50,145 bases of DNA from a virus. Of the stretch, positions 7,979-14,788 are shown in pieces. The first letter of the stretch is position 1. The number at the start of each line of letters is the position of its first letter. The notes below the pieces were generated by a model. That model saw only the letters and a program-made list of their open reading frames with translations. It ran no database searches and was not told the DNA's origin. The position numbers and the translations under genes were made by a program. The stretch spans positions 1 to 50,145 of IMG/VR virus record IMGVR_UViG_3300010400_000026. One strand, given 5' to 3'.

Positions 7979-7987
7979 GCTCATGTA

Positions 7988-8158
7988 ATGCAACCGAACA
8001 CAGTAACACAGCCAGACGAGGCAAACACCACGATCGGAACTATGCGGTGGCCCACTGAGTTGTGGAGAGCGATCAGGAAGCTCGGCATAGACCGCGGCAA
8101 GTCTGGACAACAGATCGTTATCGAAGTCATGGAGCAGTGGCTGAAAGACCAACGCTGA
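7988..8158 (+). CDS. Small ribbon-helix-helix repressor (rightward)
   Basis: 56 residues, the size of Arc-type repressors. After a short polar arm comes a strand/turn (TIGTMRWPTELWRAIRKLG) and a second helix (GKSGQQIVIEVMEQWL), the usual RHH order. The start is ATG 7988; a GTG at 7967 in the same frame is rejected because it lies inside the promoter. With transcription starting two to four bases upstream there is no room for a ribosome site, so translation should be of the leaderless type. It is the likely owner of operators O1 and O2, repressing itself and perhaps the divergent gene. Confidence 0.72.
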   Translation: MQPNTVTQPDEANTTIGTMRWPTELWRAIRKLGIDRGKSGQQIVIEVMEQWLKDQR

Positions 8159-8171
8159 AAGGAACGCATCC

Positions 8172-8525
8172 ATGGCGATCACGCCCACGCAGGAACACGA
8201 TTCGGAAACCGGCAGGATGTCCAGCATCCCCCCGGCGAACGAACGCGCACAGGGCACGGCAAGCGCAATTTCCGAGAGTAGCGACGTTGCACGTGGAACG
8301 GGTGAGGCCGCCGTACAAGGCCGTCCAAAGGCGAGGCGTGTGGCGAACCGTGATCGCGGATTCACAGCGGCGGAACTTTCACCGCGCTTCCGCGCACGCA
8401 TCTTTCTGGAGTTTGTAGAGAACCCCTCGACGGACCGGATCGCGGACCGATTTCACGTGCCGCGCATGACGGTGATTGAAGCAGTGCTGTATGAGCAAGT
8501 GCGCCGAGATCGACGCTCGGCCTGA
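8172..8525 (+). CDS. Small helix-turn-helix-like protein
   Basis: 117 residues with AAAGGA eight to nine bases before the ATG. The first 50 residues are polar and low in complexity, followed by a basic linker (GRPKARRVANRDRG). The last 45 residues look like a helix-turn-helix (STDRIADRFHVPRMTVIEAVLYEQVRR), where the turn and following helix resemble a DNA recognition unit. It may be an early regulator next to the RHH switch. No named family is recognised. Confidence 0.55.
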   Translation: MAITPTQEHDSETGRMSSIPPANERAQGTASAISESSDVARGTGEAAVQGRPKARRVANRDRGFTAAELSPRFRARIFLEFVENPSTDRIADRFHVPRMTVIEAVLYEQVRRDRRSA

Positions 8526-8535
8526 AAGGAGACGT

Positions 8536-9099
8536 ATGAACTTTTTTTCCAGTCGCCGGCGAGGCGACGAAGTAATGGCGGGGCTCGAAAGAGTCCACGT
8601 CGGTTTCTTACCCCACACGCAGTTGCGCAGCGTGAACAACCCGGCTTTTAACGAAGCCGTGCAGATAGCCATCGGGCGATCGCGCGCCACACCGACCGGC
8701 AAGCACATTACCGCTCTCTGCGATCACATCGAACACCTGGAAGCACAGAATAACGTTCTGCTCGACGAAGTGGCTTCGCTGCGTGCGCGGGATCTGCGGC
8801 TGCAGAAGCAGGCCGCGGATATGTTCCAGCACATGACCGCAACACTGCGAGCCGCCAACAAAAATCACAAGCCAGACGAAGGCAATGTGAATAAGGGGCG
8901 CGGAGATTCGGATGGGCCGATCCCAGATTCCGACGCGCCCCGCCGGTATCCCGAGAACGTCCTAAAAGCTCCGGACCTGGTTGGGATTCGGGCGCGCGGC
9001 CAGCATGACCGCAGATGGCTCGCGGCGCTCGCGGTGGCGTTCCTGACGTTCGCGGTGATTTTTATCATCATTTTCGTCGATGTCTGGGGCGGGAGGTGA
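8536..9099 (+). CDS. Tail-anchored coiled-coil membrane protein
   Basis: 187 residues from ATG 8536, chosen for the AAAGGAG site before it. An N-terminal soluble part is followed by a coiled coil (IEHLEAQNNVLLDEVASLRA), a polar linker, and a C-terminal membrane helix (LAALAVAFLTFAVIFIIIFV) with a very short tail. This topology places the bulk in the cytoplasm, attached to the inner membrane. Function unknown. A strong GGAGGTGA at its 3' end serves the next gene. Confidence 0.62.
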   Translation: MNFFSSRRRGDEVMAGLERVHVGFLPHTQLRSVNNPAFNEAVQIAIGRSRATPTGKHITALCDHIEHLEAQNNVLLDEVASLRARDLRLQKQAADMFQHMTATLRAANKNHKPDEGNVNKGRGDSDGPIPDSDAPRRYPENVLKAPDLVGIRARGQHDRRWLAALAVAFLTFAVIFIIIFVDVWGGR

Positions 9100-9103
9100 C
9101 GCC

Positions 9104-10396
9104 ATGGACAACGAAACTCAGGTGGTCCGCTACACCCCGGGCGAAGTAGCAGCTGCCGACTGGATGCCCGTTTTTGACATCGGGCTCGCATTACAGCGCC
9201 GCACGGCCATGGTGGATTTTGTCAAACAGATCCTGGTCGAAGGCACGGATTACGGCAAAGTGCCGGGCTCGGATCGGGATTGCCTGCTGAAACCAGGCGC
9301 CGAAAAGCTGGCAACGTTTTTCGGCCTGGTGGTGGAGTTCCAGCTCGAGAGTTCGGTCGAGGACTGGACCGGGAAAGATCACGGCGACGAGCCGTTTTTC
9401 TATTACCGCTACAAGTGCCGCCTGCTGAAGAATGGGCGCTCAATTGGCGAAGGCGTTGGCTCCTCGAACTCGTGGGAGAGCAAGTACCGGTATCGCTGGG
9501 TGCAGGAATCAGCGTTGCCGGCGGAATGGAGTCAGGAACAGGTCGACGCCCTGGTGAAGCGCGGCGGCACGATCTTCGAATTCGATTTCGCCATCGATAA
9601 AGCCGAGACGACTGGAAGATACGGCAAGCCGGCCGATTATTGGCAGCGATTCAAGAACGCAATCGCGGACGGCACCGCGCGCAGCGAAAAGCGCGACACG
9701 AAGAACGGCCAGCGGCCGGGCAAGGTGATTGACTCAACGCTCTACCGCGTGCCGAATCCGGACGTGTGCGATCAAGTCAACACGCTCCAGAAAATGGCTC
9801 AGAAGCGCGCGCAGATCGCGGCGGTGCTGGTGGGCGTCAACGCCTCGGAATACTTCACGCAAGACCTGGAAGACACGCACAGTGAAACGCCCGAGCAGGT
9901 AGCGGAGCGGCGCATTGCGGAGGAACAAAGCAAGATCGACGCGGCGAAACAGACCGCGCAAAGCCCTCAGCCTGGCGCGGCTGAGACTGGCCCACATGCA
10001 GCCAGAGCCACTGCATCGGGTCACAAGGCGGGGAACGGGCATTCGTCTCCTTGTCCCGTTCCCTCCTCCTCACCGGAAATTCCGGCTGCCGTGCAGGTCA
10101 TCTGGGCCCGCATGAGCTCGATCAAAGGCGTCTGCACCGAGCTGGAATCGCTCAAAAAGTCGCTGGTCGAAGTCTGCGGCCAGGAAGTGGGCGAAGGGAT
10201 CTATTACCGAATTCTCGAGAAGAGCGGCGTCGAGCATGCCAACCAGTTCAAGAGCTCGCAACCGGCGCGCCTGTGTGCGCAGCAGCTGTACAAGGCGCTC
10301 CAGGGCGAGCTGGAGATGCAAAAGCCGCACGGTGATTTTCAGGCTACGGATGCGGATCTCCCCGCTGAGTTGTTAGACACGAAAGGAGTTGCGTGA
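9104..10396 (+). CDS. Probable single-strand annealing / recombination protein
   Basis: 430 residues from ATG 9104, behind GGAGGTGA. Conserved-looking strings are KPGAEKLATFFGL (63-75), FFYYRYKCRLLKNGRSIGEG (about 98-117), a WESKYRYRW block (about 124-132) and, near 220-245, YRVPNPDVCDQVNTLQKMAQ with KRAQIAAVL. I know this arrangement from uncharacterised phage and bacterial proteins with ERF/Rad52-like features, and the Gp157-family gene soon after supports it, since such genes often sit next to annealing proteins. If correct, it would pair complementary single strands during phage recombination. The C-terminal third is variable linker plus a small helical domain. Confidence 0.5.
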   Translation: MDNETQVVRYTPGEVAAADWMPVFDIGLALQRRTAMVDFVKQILVEGTDYGKVPGSDRDCLLKPGAEKLATFFGLVVEFQLESSVEDWTGKDHGDEPFFYYRYKCRLLKNGRSIGEGVGSSNSWESKYRYRWVQESALPAEWSQEQVDALVKRGGTIFEFDFAIDKAETTGRYGKPADYWQRFKNAIADGTARSEKRDTKNGQRPGKVIDSTLYRVPNPDVCDQVNTLQKMAQKRAQIAAVLVGVNASEYFTQDLEDTHSETPEQVAERRIAEEQSKIDAAKQTAQSPQPGAAETGPHAARATASGHKAGNGHSSPCPVPSSSPEIPAAVQVIWARMSSIKGVCTELESLKKSLVEVCGQEVGEGIYYRILEKSGVEHANQFKSSQPARLCAQQLYKALQGELEMQKPHGDFQATDADLPAELLDTKGVA

Positions 10397-10701
10397 TGCC
10401 AACGCACGCGTCCCATTACGTGCATTTTCAGCTCCTCAAACCCATAGAGCCGTTGCGCGTCACGGTTGATGTTGTGTCATCCGGCTCCGGCTCCGGAACG
10501 GTGCACATCTCATTGGATGCTGGCCTTGATGACCACCACCTGTTCATGACGCGGGCTCAGCTCGAGGCCTTAGGGGAAGCGATCCAACGCGAGATTCAGC
10601 GGGATGGCGCAGTGGTAGCGCGCGAGGCTCATAACCTCGAGGCCGTGGGTTCGAGTCCCACTCCCGCAACCAATTCAGCAGAGAAAGCCGAGGTGGCGTG
10701 A
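10396..10701 (+). CDS. Small hypothetical protein whose frame runs through a tRNA gene
   Basis: 101 residues from ATG 10396, which shares a base with the upstream stop (GTGATG context) and follows an AAAGGAG. The first 70 residues form a believable small beta-rich domain (LRVTVDVVSSGSGSGTVHIS, then FMTRAQLEALGEAIQREI). The last 35 are encoded by the tRNA-Met gene at 10598-10672 and its flank, and look like tRNA read as protein. The stop nonetheless overlaps the next start as TGATG. The original protein may have ended near 10600 before a tRNA was acquired. Confidence 0.5.
   Translation: MPTHASHYVHFQLLKPIEPLRVTVDVVSSGSGSGTVHISLDAGLDDHHLFMTRAQLEALGEAIQREIQRDGAVVAREAHNLEAVGSSPTPATNSAEKAEVA
10598..10672 (+). 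tRNA. tRNA-Met (anticodon CAT), CCA encoded
   Basis: A full cloverleaf of 75 bases: acceptor AGCGGGA / TCCCGCA (10598-10604, 10662-10668), D stem GCGC/GCGC, anticodon stem CGAGG/CCTCG around loop CTCATAA (CAT at 10630-10632), variable AGGCC, T stem GTGGG/CCCAC around TTCGAGT, then A and CCA. Six of seven acceptor pairs form; the first, A1-A72, is mismatched. A 1-72 mismatch marks initiator tRNAs, but the anticodon stem has A29-T41 instead of the third G-C pair, so initiator, elongator or Ile(CAT) identity is open. Confidence 0.88.
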
Positions 10702-10859
10702 TGCGGTTCATTGTTTCGCTCGGTGACGTGCGGGATCGTGACGGCAACCTCGTCGCGCCCGTTCAACATGTGGATTACGGCGATTGGCTTGATGGCTCTG
10801 AGAAGCCAGAACCCATTTCAGATCAGGAGGAACGCGAACATGGCGACCATGACCGCTAA
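10701..10859 (+). CDS. 52-residue acidic hypothetical protein
   Basis: ATG 10701 overlaps the preceding stop (TGATG). The product begins MRFIVSLGDVRDRDGN, a compact start, and ends in a very acidic and His-rich tail. Its 3' end overlaps the next gene by 20 bases and carries that gene's strong AGGAGG ribosome site. No family is recognised. Confidence 0.5.
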   Translation: MRFIVSLGDVRDRDGNLVAPVQHVDYGDWLDGSEKPEPISDQEEREHGDHDR

Positions 10860-11511
10860 CCAGCCAGCGCTGGTACGCACACAAAGCCTGTGGGACATCG
10901 ACGAGCAGTTGCAGCTGCTGATGGAACAGGCGCAGTGGGAGGAATCGGAAGCCGGCGCGGTGACGCCGGAAACCATGGAAGCGCTCAAAACCTATTTCGC
11001 GGCGGCGGTCCAGAAGGTAGATCGCATTGCGGAGTTCCTGAAAGCTCAGGAAGCGCTGGACCGGATGCGCAAGGACGAGAGAAAACGCCTCGACGAGCGC
11101 GGCAAGATCGAGCAGTCGAAATACACGCGGTGCCTGGCCATGCTCCAGGGGTTCCTGGAAGCCCGCGGTATCACCCAGATCAAAGGCAAACTGAACACTA
11201 TTTCGCTCTGCAACAATGCACAGCCATCGCTCAAGATCACCGACGACAAGCAGGTGCCGGAAGAGTTCCAGCGAGTGTGCATCACGGTGAAGCGGGACTG
11301 GTGGGATAAGTGGGTCCAGGCGCAAGAGCTGGGCCATGACTTCGTGGAATTCGACACGCTGCAGCGGACGCTTGCGGTTGATCTCGCGAAATCCATGACG
11401 GATGTTTCCGATCCGTTCATCGACGAGGCGGCAGTCAAAGAGCGACTGATCGAGGGAACGCTGGTGCCGGGCGCGGACCTGATCCTCGGCAAGCACGTGC
11501 GGGTGCGCTGA
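10840..11511 (+). CDS. Siphovirus Gp157-family protein
   Basis: 223 residues from ATG 10840, set by AGGAGGAA just upstream. It has the Gp157 layout: an N-terminal Gln/Glu-rich helix (LWDIDEQLQLLMEQA), a long central coiled coil with Lys/Arg-rich repeats (RMRKDERKRLDERGKIEQSK), then a short beta part (ARGITQIKGKLNTISLCNN and a PSLKITDDKQVPEEF turn). The founding members came from Streptococcus thermophilus phages and were linked to phage resistance; the family is often found beside recombination genes, as here. The C-terminal 70 residues extend beyond the usual family end. Confidence 0.7.
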   Translation: MATMTANQPALVRTQSLWDIDEQLQLLMEQAQWEESEAGAVTPETMEALKTYFAAAVQKVDRIAEFLKAQEALDRMRKDERKRLDERGKIEQSKYTRCLAMLQGFLEARGITQIKGKLNTISLCNNAQPSLKITDDKQVPEEFQRVCITVKRDWWDKWVQAQELGHDFVEFDTLQRTLAVDLAKSMTDVSDPFIDEAAVKERLIEGTLVPGADLILGKHVRVR

Positions 11512-11765
11512 TGATCATCGGTCTGCTGCTGCGCATTCTATCGACCTTGCAAACCATGCTGGCGCGTCAAGCGGAAAACCACAAAGCGGTAATGAGCCGG
11601 CTGGCGGCGATCGACTTCACCATTGTGTTGCACGGGGAAAAGCTGGCGGCGATTTTGAACGCGCTCACTTCAACGACGGACATCGTACTCACCGAGCAGG
11701 AAATTAGCGATCTTCGCGAGAAGGTCAGGCGAATCCGGCAATCGATCGGATCATTCAATCCATAA
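11511..11765 (+). CDS. Small helical hypothetical protein
   Basis: 84 residues; ATG 11511 overlaps the Gp157 stop (TGATG). The N-terminus is mildly hydrophobic (MIIGLLLRILSTLQTML), followed by helices that could form a coiled coil (EQEISDLREKVRRIRQSIG). It could be peripherally membrane-bound. No family is recognised; the tight coupling suggests that it works with the Gp157-like protein. Confidence 0.58.
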   Translation: MIIGLLLRILSTLQTMLARQAENHKAVMSRLAAIDFTIVLHGEKLAAILNALTSTTDIVLTEQEISDLREKVRRIRQSIGSFNP

Positions 11766-11785
11766 AACAGGAGAACAAAAACGAA

Positions 11786-12016
11786 ATGGGCGACCAACCC
11801 CCTCAACCAACACTGACGGCGTTCGAACAGTTGAACGCAGACCTGGACGATCTGGGAGCCGACTTGACGGCGAAGTTTGCCGAAATAAGCGCCGAAATCA
11901 CGACGCTGAAAGAACAGGCCGCTGCTGGCGACCGCATCACGGTGGAGCAGCTGAATTCGCTGCACGCCAAGGTGCAGGGCCTCGACGATTCCGTCACCAG
12001 CTTCATGACGACGTAA
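11786..12016 (+). CDS. Small coiled-coil hypothetical protein
   Basis: 76 residues, ATG 11786, with CAGGAG about 12 bases upstream. Nearly the whole chain has heptad-like spacing (FEQLNADLDDLGADLTAKFA and EQLNSLHAKVQGLDDSV), so a coiled-coil oligomer is expected. No Cys and few aromatics. Function unknown. Confidence 0.58.
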   Translation: MGDQPPQPTLTAFEQLNADLDDLGADLTAKFAEISAEITTLKEQAAAGDRITVEQLNSLHAKVQGLDDSVTSFMTT

Positions 12017-12083
12017 GTTTCCCGCGCGGTGCGGGTAGAGCCGAGCGCTGGCGGCTGGCCAGTGCAGCTTGATTGAAACTACC

Positions 12084-12118
12084 AGGCCGTTCTGCTTCAG
12101 AAGGGGGCAGAGCGGCCT
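12084..12118 (+). other. 12-bp inverted repeat in a 201-base gap
   Basis: AGGCCGTTCTGC at 12084-12095 pairs with GCAGAGCGGCCT at 12107-12118 (one G-T pair), with an 11-base loop. No run of T follows, so a standard terminator is not supported. The surrounding gap (12017-12217) shows no gene I can support. The hairpin may be an RNA structure or a protein-binding site between the Gp157 operon and the integrase operon. Confidence 0.45.
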
Positions 12119-12217
12119 CGAATGAGCTTCAGCACTTCCGAGAGACGCACTTGGAAGGTGAGTCGAACTCGGAGCCGTGCTTGGCGGTGCTGGGGCTCAT
12201 TGGAGAGAACGGGATCC

Positions 12218-12412
12218 ATGGCAATGACGATCACCAAAGCAAAGACCGCTGGCTCGGGACGTATTGAGAAAAACCTGGAGATGGCAAAGCAGACCGTCTC
12301 GACCGCGCGGTTGATCGCAGAAGCGCCATCAGGTCTGGAATTCTCCGAGCGCAAGAAGGCTGTTTCGCCTTACGACAGCGTTTCGAAAGCCATGGGAGCG
12401 ATGCAGAAATGA
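12218..12412 (+). CDS. 64-residue hypothetical protein
   Basis: Starts at ATG 12218 (MAMTITKAKTAGSG) with GGAGAG about ten bases before it; an upstream ATG at 12122 in the same frame would add an unlikely Arg/Ser-rich stretch. The body is helical and polar, ending in SPYDSVSKAMGAMQK. It overlaps the next gene as ATGA. Unrecognised. Confidence 0.5.
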   Translation: MAMTITKAKTAGSGRIEKNLEMAKQTVSTARLIAEAPSGLEFSERKKAVSPYDSVSKAMGAMQK

Positions 12413-12777
12413 TGGCCTGGTACTCCATTCTGCGCCGCACGCGCGTAAAACCACGTCGCGCGAAACCGCGCAAGGGCCGCGTCTACGACCAGAACTATCT
12501 GGACTGGATCCACACGCAGCCGTCGATTGTTCCGACGCATGCCCCTGAATGTTGGCGAACAGTATGCTCGATGACTGCCCACCATGTGCGGGAATACGGA
12601 TCGCCGAAGGATGACACCGCGACCGTACCGTTGTTCGCCTGCCACCACATGCACGCTTTCGGACACGCCACCATGGAGCACGGCAAGCGGGCCTTTGAGG
12701 AGCGCCACAACCTCAGCCTGGAAGCGGAGATCGCGCGGCTGCGCGCGCTGTATCTGGCCACGGAGCAGGCTCAATGA
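12409..12777 (+). CDS. HNH/Ref-like putative nuclease (DUF968-type)
   Basis: 122 residues. A basic N-terminus (KPRRAKPRKGR) is followed by a Cys (PECWRTVC), then MTAHHVREYGSPKDD, then VPLFACHHMHAFGHATMEHG. The pattern of AHHV, a DD-acidic turn, CHH, and HG in a short helix resembles the His-Me finger fold of small phage HNH proteins such as P1 Ref and DUF968 members, which nick or cut DNA, some with RecA. The HH of AHHV would be the catalytic/metal pair. It starts in an ATGA overlap and ends in another with the integrase frame. Nuclease activity is inferred from motif only. Confidence 0.55.
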   Translation: MMAWYSILRRTRVKPRRAKPRKGRVYDQNYLDWIHTQPSIVPTHAPECWRTVCSMTAHHVREYGSPKDDTATVPLFACHHMHAFGHATMEHGKRAFEERHNLSLEAEIARLRALYLATEQAQ

Positions 12778-12824
12778 GAACCGAATTCGATATGCTTTGC
12801 CTGTCGCAAGGAGACGACGATGCT

Positions 12825-14093
12825 ATGGCAAGGCGAAGACTGCAACTCAAAGGGCATTTGTACCGGGATGGCCGCTGGTGGCGGCTCCGGTGGCGGGAAG
12901 ACGTCATCGGGGAAGACGGAAAAATCACGCGCTCTCGACCGACGGCGGTGATTGCGGCGTGTAAGGGACGGGGCTCGTTCACGCGCAAGAAAGCTGAACG
13001 GCTGGCATGGGACGCGATCCTCTCGAAACTCGATCAAGCGCAGATGTGCCCGCAATCCATCATGACGCTCGGTGATTTCGTAGAGCGGCATTTCATTCCG
13101 GAGCACGTACAGTTGAAGAAACTCGCGGGCAGGCGGCATTACGCCACGATCCTCAAGCACGTGATCGTTGCGCTGGGTTCGAAGACGCTGCGGGATATCG
13201 GCCTGGGTGACGTGCAGCGCCTGGTGGCCGGCATGGTGGGCCGCGAGTACCGCTACGCGGTGGGCAAGGGCAAGAACAAAAAGATCCGTACGGGCAGCTA
13301 CAGCGTGCAGACGGCGGTTCATGTGCGCAACGCCATCAGCGCGATCTTTCGGCACGCGAAACAGAACCGGATGTATGCGGGGGATAATCCCGCCGAGCTG
13401 GTGCGGCTGCCGGAAATGCAACGTCGTGAATCGCACGCGCTCAGTGCCGAGCAGATGACCGAGCTGCTGGAAGTGCTGGAATCGCCGACGCGCGAGCTGG
13501 CGCTGTTTGCCACGCTGACATCGATGAACATCGCCGAGCTGTGCGGCCTGGTGTGGCGGCGGGTGAATCTCGCGGACACCTGGTTGACGGTCGACGGGGA
13601 AGTGCTGCCGCCCATGACGCTCGCGGTTCGGCAGCAGTGGTATCGCGGGGCGTACGGCACGGTCAAAGCGCGCAGTCGCAGGCGCAACCTGCCGATTTCG
13701 CAGGATATGGCTGCCGAACTTGCAGCGATTCGATGCAGATCCAAGTTTATCGGCCCCGACGATCCAGTCTTTGCGGCGAGCACGGGCCGACCGGTCGATG
13801 AGCATAACCTGGCCAAGCGGAAACTGAAGCCCGCAGGCGTAAAGCTCGGTATGCCGTGGCTCTCCTGGCACGCGTTTCGACGGACACATACAACGCTGGC
13901 GGATCAACTCGAAATGACGGCAGGCGACCGGGTAGCCATGATGGGGCACGCCGATTTCCGGATGACCTCGCATTACACGGTGGTGGATCTGGACCGGCGG
14001 CGCGCGGTGATCGAGCGCATGGGCGAAGTATTAAAGAAACCGGCTCACCGCGAGTCGGGTGAGTTGGTGTTGGTGCGCGCGAAGGCGAAATGA
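12825..14093 (+). CDS. int: Tyrosine recombinase / phage integrase
   Basis: 422 residues from ATG 12825 (MARRRLQLKG, the usual N-terminus of this group, with AAGGAG 11 bases upstream); an ATG at 12774 overlaps the preceding stop and would add 17 residues. An N-terminal arm-binding part, a core-binding helical domain (about 80-185) and a catalytic domain (205-400) follow. Catalytic residues seen: K281, H349-x-x-R352, H375 and Y384. The usual first Arg of box I is replaced by Asn235 (TSMNIAELCG). It should join the phage to the host chromosome; the tRNA-Val fragment 1.1 kb downstream is the probable attP. Confidence 0.88.
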   Translation: MARRRLQLKGHLYRDGRWWRLRWREDVIGEDGKITRSRPTAVIAACKGRGSFTRKKAERLAWDAILSKLDQAQMCPQSIMTLGDFVERHFIPEHVQLKKLAGRRHYATILKHVIVALGSKTLRDIGLGDVQRLVAGMVGREYRYAVGKGKNKKIRTGSYSVQTAVHVRNAISAIFRHAKQNRMYAGDNPAELVRLPEMQRRESHALSAEQMTELLEVLESPTRELALFATLTSMNIAELCGLVWRRVNLADTWLTVDGEVLPPMTLAVRQQWYRGAYGTVKARSRRRNLPISQDMAAELAAIRCRSKFIGPDDPVFAASTGRPVDEHNLAKRKLKPAGVKLGMPWLSWHAFRRTHTTLADQLEMTAGDRVAMMGHADFRMTSHYTVVDLDRRRAVIERMGEVLKKPAHRESGELVLVRAKAK

Positions 14094-14096
14094 AAT

Positions 14097-14546
14097 ATGG
14101 CCCATAGCTGTCCGGACTGTTCCCAGGCCTGCTACTGCAACGGCGACATCGACGACTGCCTGCTCGATGACGATGATGCAATCAACGCGTGCACGCATTG
14201 CGACGACGAAGGCGATTTCTTCGAGGAATCGGATGAACGACATCTGGGTAGCGCTGATTATCGCTCTGCTGTTGACCTGGCGCTACCACGCGAGGCGGCG
14301 ACGGTGATGCGCAATCACAAAATAGAGACGCGGGACATAAACGGCAAGCAACGGGAGTGCGCCGTCTATGCGTTCAAATGCGAGGGCTGCGGTGCCGAGG
14401 GCGAGATCGCCGTGCCGCTTGTCGAGTTTGGCCCGTTCGGGTGTCCGGAGGGATGCGGAGCAACATATATCCAGTGGAGGCCACCCGCAGGCGGGTACGC
14501 GCTCCAATGTGTCGTTTGCCCGGTTTTCGAAGAGCCCGAAGAATGA
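14097..14546 (+). CDS. Cys-rich zinc-binding protein, possibly two genes in one frame
   Basis: 149 residues, two parts. Residues 1-50 are Cys/Asp-rich (SCPDCSQACYCNGDIDDC then CTHCDDEGDFFEE), a common small phage zinc protein. Residues about 71-149, beginning at an internal ATG 14307, form a second Cys cluster (FKCEGCGAEGEIAV, GCPEGCGATY, CVVC). Between them lies a stretch that reads better in another frame as a 24-residue membrane peptide whose stop overlaps ATG 14307. The ORF may therefore be a fusion, or three small genes. The final stop overlaps the next ATG. Confidence 0.55.
   Translation: MAHSCPDCSQACYCNGDIDDCLLDDDDAINACTHCDDEGDFFEESDERHLGSADYRSAVDLALPREAATVMRNHKIETRDINGKQRECAVYAFKCEGCGAEGEIAVPLVEFGPFGCPEGCGATYIQWRPPAGGYALQCVVCPVFEEPEE
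14233..14307 (+). CDS. Possible nested 24-residue membrane peptide
   Basis: In a different frame inside the larger Cys-rich ORF, ATG 14233 follows GAGGAA and encodes MNDIWVALIIALLLTWRYHA plus four Arg: one membrane helix with a positive end. Its TGA overlaps an ATG of the second zinc module (TGATG at 14305-14309). The ribosome site, topology and overlap together support it, though it is very short. Confidence 0.35.
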   Translation: MNDIWVALIIALLLTWRYHARRRR

Positions 14547-14788
14547 CAGACATCGTTGAATCGCTGGCCAGCAAGGAATTCGAACGCCTGGGCCAGAACA
14601 TTCTGCGGTTACTGGCCAACGTGGGCGAGCTGGGCCACTGCAAGGGCTGTGGTGCGGTCGTCTACTGGGTGACGCACCGCAGCGGCAAAAAGGCACCGTA
14701 TACCCAGGACGCGACAATTCATTTTGCGAACTGCCCGCAGGCGGCGCGGTTCAGAAAACGGAGGGATGGGGATGATCGAGAAGACTGA
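14543..14788 (+). CDS. Small zinc-finger-like hypothetical protein
   Basis: 81 residues from ATG 14543 in an ATGA overlap. Helical N-terminus, then CKGCGAVVYWVTHRSGKKAP and, near the end, HFANCPQAARFRK. The CxxC plus H-x3-C set is typical of small phage zinc proteins, often encoded near integrase or replication genes. Function unknown. Confidence 0.6.
   Translation: MTDIVESLASKEFERLGQNILRLLANVGELGHCKGCGAVVYWVTHRSGKKAPYTQDATIHFANCPQAARFRKRRDGDDRED

Noticed and set aside
7967-8158. GTG start at 7967 for the small RHH gene
   Set aside because: It lies inside operator O2 and upstream of the -10 box, so it would not be in the transcript.
10544-10747. 67-residue minus-strand frame
   Set aside because: It is the complement of the tRNA-Met gene and shows the familiar spurious tRNA-derived peptide.
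12140-12180. Possible tRNA T-arm on the minus strand (GAGTTCGACTC)
   Set aside because: The flanking bases do not form a T stem or acceptor, and no anticodon arm is present.
12771-13973. 400-residue minus-strand frame opposite the integrase
   Set aside because: Antisense shadow of a GC-rich gene; no family features, while the + strand encodes a clear recombinase.
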